Shown here one piece after another: positions 54,207-61,964 of a DNA stretch of 64,000 nucleotides. The position numbers and the translations under genes were made by a program. The stretch comes from Nocardioides albertanoniae (GTDB taxonomy: Bacteria > Actinomycetota > Actinomycetes > Propionibacteriales > Nocardioidaceae), in assembly GCF_006716315.1 (NCBI RefSeq), contig NZ_VFOV01000001.1:1160501-1224500 (forward strand), written 5' to 3'. Within the stretch, counting starts at the first letter, position 1, and every line of letters starts with the position of its first letter. The notes under the pieces were generated by a model. It had not been told where the DNA came from and did no database searches. It saw only the letters and a program-made list of their open reading frames with translations.

Positions 54207-55019
54207 ATGAACAACATCAAATATGTCGTCGCCGGCGCCCTGGTGCTCCTGGGCGTCCTCGTTCTCGGGGGCACGCTGGCCGACCCCGCGCCGAAGGCCA
54301 CCGACCAGGCGAGCGCCGCCGCGGGTGGCACGCTCCGTATCGGCGTCGACGGCACCGAGCCGGCGTTCTACAAGGTCGATGGCGTCGCGAAGGGCTTCGA
54401 CTACGAGATGGCTCTCGGTGTCGCCGAGGGCATGGGCGTGAAGCCGGAGTTCGTGGTGATGGGTTTCGGAGACCTCTTCCCGGCGCTCGAGGCCGGCAAG
54501 ATCGATGTGATCGGGGCTCAGGTCACCGAGACGGCCGAGCGGAAGGAGGACTTCGACTTCACCGCGCCCTACTTCGTGACGTACCTGTCCTTCCTCACCC
54601 CTGAGGACTCCGACATCAAGAACCGCAGCGACGTCAACGGCAAGAACGTCGCCATCGTCGACGGCACCATCCAGGAGCGCTACCTCGCCGAGCAGTACAA
54701 GGACGTCAACATCATCAAGGCGAAGGACGAGGATGCCGCGGTCAGCGCCATCCAGAGCGGCAAGGCCGATGCGTTCTTCTACGACGCTCCCTATACCGCG
54801 CCGATCATCAAGCGGGCGCCGATCAAGCTGAAGGAGGCGATCGTCTATCCCGCCGACGACGCCCCGATCAGTTTCGTCATGCAGAAAGGTGACAACCGTA
54901 GGGCGCAGATCGACAAGGCTCTCGAAGACATGATCCTCAACGGCGAGTGGTTGAAGATCAAGAAGGAATACTTCCGGGAGTATCCGTTGTCCGAGGTCTT
55001 CAAGGACAAGGGCGCCTGA
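54207..55019 (+). CDS. Extracellular solute-binding protein, family 3 (paralogue 1)
   Basis: A 270-residue amino-acid-type binding protein. A hydrophobic N-terminal segment (about 7-25) exports or anchors it, but there is no lipobox cysteine. The domain starts GGTLRIGVDGTEPAFYKVDG and has GFDYEMALGVAEGMGVKPEF, EAGKIDVIGAQVTETAERKE and FFYDAPYTAPIIKR. It ends with KKEYFREYPLSEVFKDKG. It is similar along its length to the next gene. No permease or ATPase gene adjoins, so it is an orphan receptor or works with a transporter elsewhere. I chose ATG 54207, behind ACAGGA. Confidence 0.88.
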   Translation: MNNIKYVVAGALVLLGVLVLGGTLADPAPKATDQASAAAGGTLRIGVDGTEPAFYKVDGVAKGFDYEMALGVAEGMGVKPEFVVMGFGDLFPALEAGKIDVIGAQVTETAERKEDFDFTAPYFVTYLSFLTPEDSDIKNRSDVNGKNVAIVDGTIQERYLAEQYKDVNIIKAKDEDAAVSAIQSGKADAFFYDAPYTAPIIKRAPIKLKEAIVYPADDAPISFVMQKGDNRRAQIDKALEDMILNGEWLKIKKEYFREYPLSEVFKDKGA

Positions 55020-55140
55020 TCGAACCCGGCCGCCCCGCTTTGGGGCGCGTGAACAGCCGTGGCCTACGATGCCTGACTGGCCCGGATCATCCCAGGTCAG
55101 CGCCGCGGCGCAGTCCGAACTCCCCCAACCAGGACGTCGT

Positions 55141-55959
55141 ATGAAATCCCTGAAGTTCATCCTCGCGGGTGCGGTCACCCTTCTGGTGATCTTGGTCGTG
55201 GTCTCGAACACCGTCGAGCCGGGAAGCCCGTCGAGCGCCAAGCGCAGCAGCGCCGCCGATGACGGGAAGCTGCGGATCGGCGTCCTCGACAGCGCGCCGG
55301 TCTACTACCGCCAGGGGTCATCGGCCAAGGGGTTCGACTACGAGATGGGGCTCGAGGTCGCCAAGACCGTCGGCATCAAGCCGGAGTTCGTCCCGATGGA
55401 CTTCGCCGACCTGTTCTCCGCGCTCGACAAGGGCGACATCGACATGATCGCCTCGCAGGTGAGCGTGACCGAAGAGCGTCAGAAGGCCTACGACTTCTCG
55501 CACCCCTACTTCGTGACCTACCTGTCCTTCACCACCCCGAAGGACTCGCCGATCAAGAAGCTCAAGGACATCAACGGCACCCGGGTGGCGATAGTGGCCG
55601 GCACCGCGCAGGAGAGCATCCTCAAGGCGCAGTTCCCCAAGGCCGAGATCGTGTCGCGGAAGAACGAGCCCGCCGCGCTGAAGGCCGTCGCCGAAGGCAA
55701 GGCCGACTCCTTCTTCTACGACGCCCCGTTCACCGACGGTCTGATCAAGCACGCTCCGATCCCGATGGAGGAGCGGATCGTCTACCCGTCCGACAAGGCG
55801 CCGATCGGTTTCGTCTTCCGCAAGGGCGACGGGCTCAAGGACCAGGCCAACAGCGCGTTGGACGACATGATCATCGACGGCACCTGGCTGCGGATCAAGA
55901 CGGAGTACTTCCGCGAGTATCCGCTCTCGGAGCTGTTCCGCGAGCAGGGCGTCGAGTAG
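55141..55959 (+). CDS. Extracellular solute-binding protein, family 3 (paralogue 2)
   Basis: A 272-residue tandem paralogue of the preceding protein (shared blocks GFDYEM, PYFVTYLSF, KADxFFYDAP and EYFREYPLSE). The N-terminal hydrophobic anchor is at about 6-24, again without a lipobox cysteine. It starts at ATG 55141. Sequence differences in the ligand region (VLDSAPVYYRQGSSAKG against VDGTEPAFYKVDGVAKG) suggest the two bind different ligands. The pair probably arose by tandem duplication and shares the upstream CRP-type site. Confidence 0.88.
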   Translation: MKSLKFILAGAVTLLVILVVVSNTVEPGSPSSAKRSSAADDGKLRIGVLDSAPVYYRQGSSAKGFDYEMGLEVAKTVGIKPEFVPMDFADLFSALDKGDIDMIASQVSVTEERQKAYDFSHPYFVTYLSFTTPKDSPIKKLKDINGTRVAIVAGTAQESILKAQFPKAEIVSRKNEPAALKAVAEGKADSFFYDAPFTDGLIKHAPIPMEERIVYPSDKAPIGFVFRKGDGLKDQANSALDDMIIDGTWLRIKTEYFREYPLSELFREQGVE

Positions 55960-55994
55960 GGCCCCGCAAGATCACTCGGCCCTACATGAGCCGC

Positions 55995-56000
55995 TAAGGT
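55995..56000 (+). promoter_or_regulatory. -10 element before a short leader ORF
   Basis: TAAGGT lies 7 nt before ATG 56008, exactly as before manC. Confidence 0.45.
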
Positions 56001-56007
56001 TCCGAGC

Positions 56008-56091
56008 ATGAGCGAGCGACAGCGAGCGACAGCAGACCTCAGGCCGGCGCCTCCGTATTCTTCTCCGTTCGCGACGGAGGGGCCGGCATGA
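56008..56091 (+). CDS. 27-codon leader ORF upstream of the DUF808 gene
   Basis: A tiny ORF, MSERQRATADL..., starting at a leaderless-type position. It ends at a TGA that overlaps the DUF808 ATG (ATGA). The overlap and the good -10 suggest it is translated and couples translation to the DUF808 gene. Its first eight codons repeat the manC start. The product has no recognisable function. Confidence 0.45.
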   Translation: MSERQRATADLRPAPPYSSPFATEGPA

Positions 56092-57047
56092 GCGCCGGAC
56101 TCTTCGCGCTCCTCGATGACGTTGCCGCCATCGCCAAGCTCGCTGCCGCATCGGTCGACGACGTCGGTGCCGCGGCGGGCAAGGCATCAGCGAAGGCGGC
56201 GGGCGTCGTCATCGACGACACCGCGGTGACTCCGCAGTACGTCCAGGGCATCGCCGCCGAGCGCGAGGTGCCGATCATCAAGAAGATCGCCATCGGGTCG
56301 CTGCGCAACAAGCTGCTGATCATCTTGCCGGTGGCTCTGATCCTCGCGCAGTGGGCGCCGTGGGCGATCACCCCGATCCTGATGCTCGGCGGCGGCTTCC
56401 TCGCCTTCGAGGGCGTGGAGAAGGTGCTCGAGTGGGTCCGGCCGCACGACGCGACCGCCGACAAGCCCGTCGTCGAGGAGGGGCCCGAGTCCGAGAAGAC
56501 CATGATCTCCGGCGCTGTACGCACCGACCTGATCCTCTCCACCGAGATCATGGTGATCGCGCTCAACGAGGTCATCGACCAGGGCTTCTGGATGAGGTTC
56601 GGCGCCCTGGTGGCGGTCGCCATCCTGATCACCATCGCCGTCTACGGCGTCGTCGCGCTGATCGTGAAGATGGACGATGCCGGCCTGGCGCTCGCCCAGC
56701 GTTCGGGTGCCTTCGCCCAGCGACTGGGCCGGAGCATGGTCGCGGCCATGCCGAAGGTGCTCGCGGTGATCTCGGTCGTCGGCACGATCGCGATGCTCTG
56801 GGTCGGCGGACACCTGATCCTGGTCGGCCTGCACGACATCAACGGCCTCGCCGCCGGCCACCCCGGCTGGCCCTGGCCCTACGAGACAGTCCACCACATC
56901 GAGGAGAAGGTCGCGCACGCGCTCGGTCCGGTCGGCGCGGCCGCCGGCTGGGTGGTCAACACCTTCTTCTCCGCGGTGGTCGGTCTCATCGTCGGCGCGA
57001 TCGTCGTCGGCGTGCTCCACCTGCTGCCGTTCGGCAAGAAGCACTGA
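56088..57047 (+). CDS. DUF808 (YedI-like) inner-membrane protein
   Basis: A 319-residue protein with a soluble N-terminal part (SAGLFALLDDVAAIAKLAAA, VTPQYVQGIAAEREVPIIKK) and about six transmembrane helices (for example LLIILPVALILAQWAPWAIT and VVGLIVGAIVVGVLHLLP). The VPIIKKIAIGSLRNKL and FLAFEGVEKVLEW blocks identify the family. Function is unknown. It is preceded by the 27-codon ORF and convergent with the amidase gene, with 45 bp between. Confidence 0.9.
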   Translation: MSAGLFALLDDVAAIAKLAAASVDDVGAAAGKASAKAAGVVIDDTAVTPQYVQGIAAEREVPIIKKIAIGSLRNKLLIILPVALILAQWAPWAITPILMLGGGFLAFEGVEKVLEWVRPHDATADKPVVEEGPESEKTMISGAVRTDLILSTEIMVIALNEVIDQGFWMRFGALVAVAILITIAVYGVVALIVKMDDAGLALAQRSGAFAQRLGRSMVAAMPKVLAVISVVGTIAMLWVGGHLILVGLHDINGLAAGHPGWPWPYETVHHIEEKVAHALGPVGAAAGWVVNTFFSAVVGLIVGAIVVGVLHLLPFGKKH

Positions 57048-57092
57048 CCCGAGCACCGAGCCGAGTACTGAGCCTGGCCGGCCCGTCAGGGC

Positions 57093-57812
57093 TCAGCTCG
57101 TGGGTTCGCTCTCCAGCTCCTCGCCCGGCGAGGTGGCCCGGCGGGTGCCGAGACGCCCGAAGGCATCGCGCACGGAGCGGGTCAGCCCGCCCATCCTGAT
57201 CCGCGCGCGCTCGGCGAAGGATGCCTCGGCCCTGATCTGGTTCATCTTCTTCAGCGTCAGCTCGCGGAAGGCGTTCATGTCGATCCGGCCCGGGTCCCAC
57301 TTGCCCGTGGTGCTGGTCTCCTTGTGGCCGCGCACGGTGCGCACACTGTTGTGGGTCACCTTCAGCGACAGCACGGCGCAGAGCTTGGCGTAGGTCTGGT
57401 ACTGCCGGGTGTCCCAGCCCTGCTTCCCGTCGTTCATCGCCTCGATGCCGATGTAGAGCGCGTTGCCGTCGCCGGCGGCGACCGTGCCCGACGACTTCGC
57501 CCGGCCGGCGTGGTTGGCCCGTCCGCTGGCGAGCACGAAGACGACCCCGCCACGGGAGAGCGCGAGGTGGGCCAGGGGAGCGGGAAGGTCGGCGCGCCCC
57601 TCCTTCGCCAGCCATTCGGCGTACGCGGTGTCGTCGGCGGTGTCGCCGAGGCGGTCGTAGCTCCCGGTGTGGTGGCACAGGACGCCGACCGGTTTGAACT
57701 CGCCCGTCGACGCCGGCCGGCCACGGGTGCGCCAGCCCGGGATCTCGATGACCTCGATCCCGTGGTTGCGCAAGATCGCGGGCAGGTTGTCGGGCAGTCG
57801 CCGATAGGTCAT
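57093..57812 (-). CDS. N-acetylmuramoyl-L-alanine amidase (amidase_2), endolysin-like
   Basis: A 239-residue protein. The amidase_2 core includes GVLCHHTGSYDRLGDTADD with a zinc-ligand His, LALSRGGVVFVLASGRANHAG, ALYIGIEAMNDG and VRGHKETSTTGKWDPGRIDM. It cleaves the bond between muramic acid and L-Ala in peptidoglycan, as phage endolysins and cell-wall recycling enzymes do. There is no signal peptide, and the C-terminal helical part (about 190-239) is basic. ATG 57812 gives MTYRRLPDNLPAIL; the frame is open upstream, but that sequence is shadow of ahcY. It lies outside the conserved mycobacterial order. Confidence 0.85.
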   Translation of the reverse strand: MTYRRLPDNLPAILRNHGIEVIEIPGWRTRGRPASTGEFKPVGVLCHHTGSYDRLGDTADDTAYAEWLAKEGRADLPAPLAHLALSRGGVVFVLASGRANHAGRAKSSGTVAAGDGNALYIGIEAMNDGKQGWDTRQYQTYAKLCAVLSLKVTHNSVRTVRGHKETSTTGKWDPGRIDMNAFRELTLKKMNQIRAEASFAERARIRMGGLTRSVRDAFGRLGTRRATSPGEELESEPTS

Positions 57813-57970
57813 GGCTGTCCTCACGTGGTGGGGGCACGGGTGGAGAAGCACGCTACTTGCTGGGCTCATGGCTGCGAAGAGTCGTAATTCGGCAATGCGT
57901 TGGTTTGCAGCTCTGCGGATCCACTGAGGATTAACTCTCCCGCCAACTTCGGCTTGTACGCTGAACGCAA

Positions 57971-58013
57971 CCTGCGTGGGAGATCCCGCTGGTGCGCAGA
58001 TGCGCGACGCAGG
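57971..58013 (+). ncRNA. Structured leader element before ahcY (three-way-junction-like)
   Basis: A perfect 7-bp outer helix (CCTGCGT at 57971, ACGCAGG at 58007) encloses two small hairpins, GGG-AGAT-CCC and GCGC-AGAT-GCGC, that share the same AGAT loop. It ends 27 nt before the ahcY ATG and just before the AAGGA ribosome-binding site. A riboswitch or protein-binding leader is possible; SAH-responsive riboswitches precede ahcY genes in other bacteria, but I cannot match that consensus here. Confidence 0.45.
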
Positions 58014-58040
58014 CTCGCAATACTTCGGTAAGGAAAAACC

Positions 58041-59480
58041 ATGGACTACAAGGTTGCCGACCTGAGCCTGGCCGAGTTCGGCCGCAAGGAGCTCTCCCTC
58101 GCCGAGCACGAGATGCCGGGCCTGATGGCCATGCGCGAGCGCTATGGCAAGGACAAGCCGCTCAAGGGCGCCCGCATCGCCGGCTCGCTGCACATGACGA
58201 TCCAGACCGGTGTCCTCATCGAGACGCTGACCGCGCTGGGCGCCGACGTCCGCTGGGCCACCTGCAACATCTTCTCCACCCAGGACCACGCCGCCGCGGC
58301 CGTCGTCGTCGGCACCGGCACCCCCGAGGCGCCCAACGGCACCCCGGTCTTCGCCTGGAAGGGCGAGACGCTGGCGGAGTACTGGGACGAGGCCGAGAAG
58401 GTCTTCGACTTCACCGACGAGGCCGGCAACAAGGTCGGCCCCAACATGCTGCTCGACGACGGCGGTGACATCACGCTGCTCGTCCACAAGGGCGTCGAGT
58501 TCGAGAAGGCCGGCTCGGTGCCGGGCCAGGACTCCACCGACAACGAGGAGTTCAAGGAGGTCCTCCGGGTCCTCGACCGCTCGCTGAAGAACGACCCGCA
58601 GCACTGGACCAACATCGCCAACGGCATCAAGGGCGTCACGGAGGAGACCACCACCGGTGTGCTCCGCCTCTACGACCGGTTCAAGGAGGGCTCGCTCCTC
58701 TTCCCGGCGATCAACGTCAACGACTCGGTCACCAAGTCGAAGTTCGACAACAAGTACGGCTGCCGCCACTCGCTCGTCGACGGCATCAACCGCGCCACCG
58801 ACGTGATGATCGGCGGCAAGGTCGCGGTCGTGTGCGGCTACGGTGACGTCGGCAAGGGCTCGGCGGAGTCGCTGCGCGGCCAGGGCGCTCGCGTCATCAT
58901 CACCGAGATCGACCCGATCTGCGCGCTGCAGGCCGCGATGGACGGCTACGAGGTGCGCAAGCTCGAGTCGGTCGTCGAGTACGCCGACATCTTCATCACC
59001 ACGACGGGCAACTTCGACATCATCCGGGTCGAGCACTTCGAGAAGATGAAGAACCAGGCAATCGTCGGCAACATCGGTCACTTCGACAACGAGATCGACA
59101 TCGCCGGTCTCTCGAAGATCCCGGGCATCGTCAAGGACGAGATCAAGCCGCAGGTCCACCAGTGGATCTTTGAGGACGGCAAGAAGGTCATCGTGCTCTC
59201 CGAGGGCCGCCTGCTCAACCTGGGCAACGCCACCGGTCACCCGAGCTTCGTGATGTCGAACTCGTTCACCAACCAGACGCTGGCCCAGATCGAGCTCTTC
59301 ACCAAGACGGACGAGTACCCGATCGGCGTCTACGTGCTGCCCAAGCACCTCGACGAGGAGGTGGCCCGCCTCCACCTCGACGCCATCGGCGTCGAGCTCA
59401 CCGAGCTCAACCAGGCCCAGGCCGACTACCTCGGTGTCCCGGTCGAGGGTCCTTACAAGTCGGACCACTACCGCTACTGA
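58041..59480 (+). CDS. ahcY: Adenosylhomocysteinase
   Basis: A 479-residue tetrameric enzyme that hydrolyses S-adenosylhomocysteine to adenosine and homocysteine, keeping methylation going. Substrate-domain blocks include [20 protein letters not shown] and [14 protein letters not shown]. The NAD domain has [18 protein letters not shown] and [19 protein letters not shown]. The C-terminus is [10 protein letters not shown], with the conserved Lys and Tyr pair. Start ATG 58041 follows AAGGA. In mycobacteria sahH also precedes mtrA. Confidence 0.97.
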   Translation: MDYKVADLSLAEFGRKELSLAEHEMPGLMAMRERYGKDKPLKGARIAGSLHMTIQTGVLIETLTALGADVRWATCNIFSTQDHAAAAVVVGTGTPEAPNGTPVFAWKGETLAEYWDEAEKVFDFTDEAGNKVGPNMLLDDGGDITLLVHKGVEFEKAGSVPGQDSTDNEEFKEVLRVLDRSLKNDPQHWTNIANGIKGVTEETTTGVLRLYDRFKEGSLLFPAINVNDSVTKSKFDNKYGCRHSLVDGINRATDVMIGGKVAVVCGYGDVGKGSAESLRGQGARVIITEIDPICALQAAMDGYEVRKLESVVEYADIFITTTGNFDIIRVEHFEKMKNQAIVGNIGHFDNEIDIAGLSKIPGIVKDEIKPQVHQWIFEDGKKVIVLSEGRLLNLGNATGHPSFVMSNSFTNQTLAQIELFTKTDEYPIGVYVLPKHLDEEVARLHLDAIGVELTELNQAQADYLGVPVEGPYKSDHYRY

Positions 59481-59493
59481 GCCCAACCCCAGC

Positions 59494-59585
59494 CGAGTCG
59501 GCTCGTCCTGACCGAAAACCCCGCCGAGTCGGCGCGTTCTAACGCGCCGACTCGGCGGGGGATCGGGTCAGAACGAGCCGACTCG
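59494..59585. repeat. Concentric double palindrome between ahcY and mtrA
   Basis: An inner perfect 20-bp arm (CCCCGCCGAGTCGGCGCGTT at 59519-59538 with 59541-59560) is surrounded by an outer arm (59494-59513 with 59566-59585, 19 of 20 matching). Both share the same centre at 59539.5, separated by a 5-bp internal loop on each side. It equals four copies of a unit like GCCGAGTCGGCTCGTCCTGAC, two in each orientation. It begins 13 bp after the ahcY stop and will act as a terminator at RNA level. Confidence 0.85.
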
Positions 59586-59643
59586 CCGGTTGTGGGTGGG
59601 CTTGTGTGACGTGTCGAACACCACTGGTGACAGAATCGGACGT

Positions 59644-60351
59644 ATGGCCGATCGCAGCACTTCCGACCAGCCCGCCAAGGGAAAGGTCCTCGTCGTCGAC
59701 GACGACGCCTCGCTGAGCGAGATGCTCGCGATCGTGCTGCGCCAAGAAGGCTTCGAGTCGAGGCTCGTCACCCGTGGTGACCTGGCGTTCAACGCGTTCC
59801 AGGACTACAAGCCCGACGTCGTGCTGCTCGACCTGATGCTCCCCGGGATGGACGGCATCGAGGTGTGCAAGCAGATCCGCAAGGAGTCCGGCGTGCCGAT
59901 CGTGATGCTCACGGCGAAGGGCGACACGGTCGACGTGGTCGTCGGTCTGGAGTCCGGTGCCGACGACTACGTCGTCAAGCCGTTCAAGCCCAAGGAGCTG
60001 ATCGCCAGGATCCGGGCCCGGGTGCGCAGGCACGACGACGCGTTGCCCGAGGTGCTGGAGATCGGCGACCTGACCATCGACGTCGCCGGCCACCAGGTCG
60101 TGCGTGCGGGTGAGCAGATCCAGCTCACGCCGTTGGAGTTCGACCTGCTCGAGTGCCTCGCCCGCAAGCCTCACCAGGTCTTCTCCCGCGAGGTGCTGCT
60201 CGAGCAGGTGTGGGGCTACCGTCACGCCGCCGACACCAGGCTGGTCAACGTGCACGTGCAGCGGCTGCGCTCGAAGGTCGAGCACGACCCGGAGAACCCC
60301 GAGATCGTCGTCACCGTGCGCGGCGTCGGCTACAAGGCAGGGCCCGTGTGA
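59644..60351 (+). CDS. mtrA: Two-component response regulator MtrA
   Basis: A 235-residue OmpR-family regulator essential in many Actinobacteria, controlling cell division and wall genes. The receiver has VLVVDDDASLSEML, the phospho-acceptor in VVLLDLMLPGMDGIEVC, and VVKPFKPKELIARIRARV. The winged-helix domain has LTPLEFDLLECLARKPHQVF, EQVWGYRHAADTRLVNVHV and VRGVGYKAG. ATG 59644 gives MADRSTSDQPAK. CAGAAT at 59633 is a likely -10. It overlaps mtrB by 4 bp. Confidence 0.97.
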   Translation: MADRSTSDQPAKGKVLVVDDDASLSEMLAIVLRQEGFESRLVTRGDLAFNAFQDYKPDVVLLDLMLPGMDGIEVCKQIRKESGVPIVMLTAKGDTVDVVVGLESGADDYVVKPFKPKELIARIRARVRRHDDALPEVLEIGDLTIDVAGHQVVRAGEQIQLTPLEFDLLECLARKPHQVFSREVLLEQVWGYRHAADTRLVNVHVQRLRSKVEHDPENPEIVVTVRGVGYKAGPV

Positions 60352-61964
60352 CGCTCGAGCAGGTCGTCCGCGGCGTACGCCGGACACCGAAACGACTCCT
60401 CACGACCTGGCGCCGGTCGATCCAGACGCGCGTGGTCGTCTACACCGTGCTGCTCACCGCGGGCGCGGTGAGCCTGGTCGGGCTGATCCTCCTGGAGCAG
60501 ATCGGCGACCAGATGGTCGAGGACCGCGTCGCGGCCGCGAAGGGGGAGGCAGCCGAGGAGCTGAGCGCGGCCCGGACGAGCATCGTCGACACCTCCGGCG
60601 CCAACGGCGGCACCCCTCTGCAGCGCAACGACCTGGGTGACCCGATCATCCAGCGCAGCGTCTCGCGCGGCTACGGGGTGGTGATGGCCGGGCCGGTCAC
60701 GCCCAGGTCGGGGCGGATCAGCGACAACGGCGTCGAGTGGACACCCGGCCTCGACGTACGCAGCGTCCCTCGTGACCTCGAGGACCGGTTCCAGTCGATC
60801 CGGGCCGAGCCCGCCTGGACCTACACCCGCATCGCCTACGACGACGGCGAGCGGTCCTCCACGCCCGGCATCGTGATCGGGTCGCAGCTGGAGCTGCACG
60901 ACGACACGTACAACATCTACTTCCTCTTCCCGATGGATCAGGAGCAGGAGACGCTCGGCGTGATCACCCGCGGGCTGCTGGCCGCCGGCGCGATCCTGAT
61001 CCTGCTGATCGGCTTCGGCAGCTGGGTCGTGACCCGCCATGTCGTGACCCCGATCCGCATCGCGCGCCGCACCGCTGAGCGCCTCGCCGCGGGTCGCCTC
61101 GAGGAGCGGATGGTCGTGCACGGGGAGGACGACCTCACCGGCCTGGCGCTCTCCTTCAACCAGATGGCCAGCGGCCTGCAGAACCAGATCCGCCAGCTCG
61201 AGCATCTCTCCCGCATCCAGCGACGGTTCAGCTCCGACGTCTCCCACGAGCTGCGTACGCCGCTCACCACCGTGCGCATGGCCAGTGACGTCCTCCACGA
61301 GGCCCGCGAGACCTTCGACGCGCCGACGGCTCGGGCCGCCGAGCTGCTGCAGACCGAGCTCGACCGGTTCGAGACGCTCCTGAGCGACCTGCTCGAGATC
61401 AGTCGCTTCGACGCCGGAGCTGCCGTGCTCGACCTCTACGACACCGATCTGACCGCCCTGGCCCATGCCGTCGTGGAGGCCTACACGCCGCTGGCCGAGA
61501 AGCGCGACATCGAGCTGACGGTCATCGCCCCGAGCCATCCGTGCGTCGCGCAGGTCGATCACCGACGGGTCGAGCGGATCGTGCGCAACCTGGTCGCCAA
61601 CGCCACCGACCACGCTCTCGTCGGCCAGAGCGTCACGGTCAGTGTCGACAGCGACGACCATGCCGCCGCGCTCACGGTGCGCGACCACGGTGTCGGGCTC
61701 GCGCCCGGGGAGACCGCTCTGGTCTTCAACCGGTTCTGGCGGGCAGACCCCGCCCGCGACCGCTCGAGCGGCGGCACCGGCCTCGGCCTGTCGATCTCGC
61801 TCGAGGACGCGCATCTCCACGGCGGCTGGCTGCAGGCATGGGGGCGCCCCGACCAGGGTGCGCAGTTCCGCCTGACCTTGCCGCGTCATGCCGGGGTGGC
61901 GCTGCGCCACAGCCCGCTCCCGCTCGTACCCGTAGACGCCCGAGACACCTTGGGGGCACCGTGA
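60348..61964 (+). CDS. mtrB: Sensor histidine kinase MtrB
   Basis: A 538-residue kinase partner of MtrA. Transmembrane helices at about 28-50 and 205-228 flank an extracytoplasmic sensor of about 150 residues. HAMP (TRHVVTPIRIARRTAERLAA) precedes the DHp site RRFSSDVSHELRTPLTTVR, and the HATPase has LVANATDHALVGQ, RDHGVGLAPGE and SSGGTGLGLSISLEDAHLHG. The GTG start overlaps the mtrA stop. The C-terminus, with ALRHSPLPLVPV, is typical. It overlaps lpqB by 4 bp. Confidence 0.97.
   Translation: MTLEQVVRGVRRTPKRLLTTWRRSIQTRVVVYTVLLTAGAVSLVGLILLEQIGDQMVEDRVAAAKGEAAEELSAARTSIVDTSGANGGTPLQRNDLGDPIIQRSVSRGYGVVMAGPVTPRSGRISDNGVEWTPGLDVRSVPRDLEDRFQSIRAEPAWTYTRIAYDDGERSSTPGIVIGSQLELHDDTYNIYFLFPMDQEQETLGVITRGLLAAGAILILLIGFGSWVVTRHVVTPIRIARRTAERLAAGRLEERMVVHGEDDLTGLALSFNQMASGLQNQIRQLEHLSRIQRRFSSDVSHELRTPLTTVRMASDVLHEARETFDAPTARAAELLQTELDRFETLLSDLLEISRFDAGAAVLDLYDTDLTALAHAVVEAYTPLAEKRDIELTVIAPSHPCVAQVDHRRVERIVRNLVANATDHALVGQSVTVSVDSDDHAAALTVRDHGVGLAPGETALVFNRFWRADPARDRSSGGTGLGLSISLEDAHLHGGWLQAWGRPDQGAQFRLTLPRHAGVALRHSPLPLVPVDARDTLGAP

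Noticed and set aside
57813..59486. N-terminal extension of the minus-strand amidase through ahcY
   Set aside because: This part is antisense to ahcY. The amidase start at 57812 gives a normal family N-terminus.
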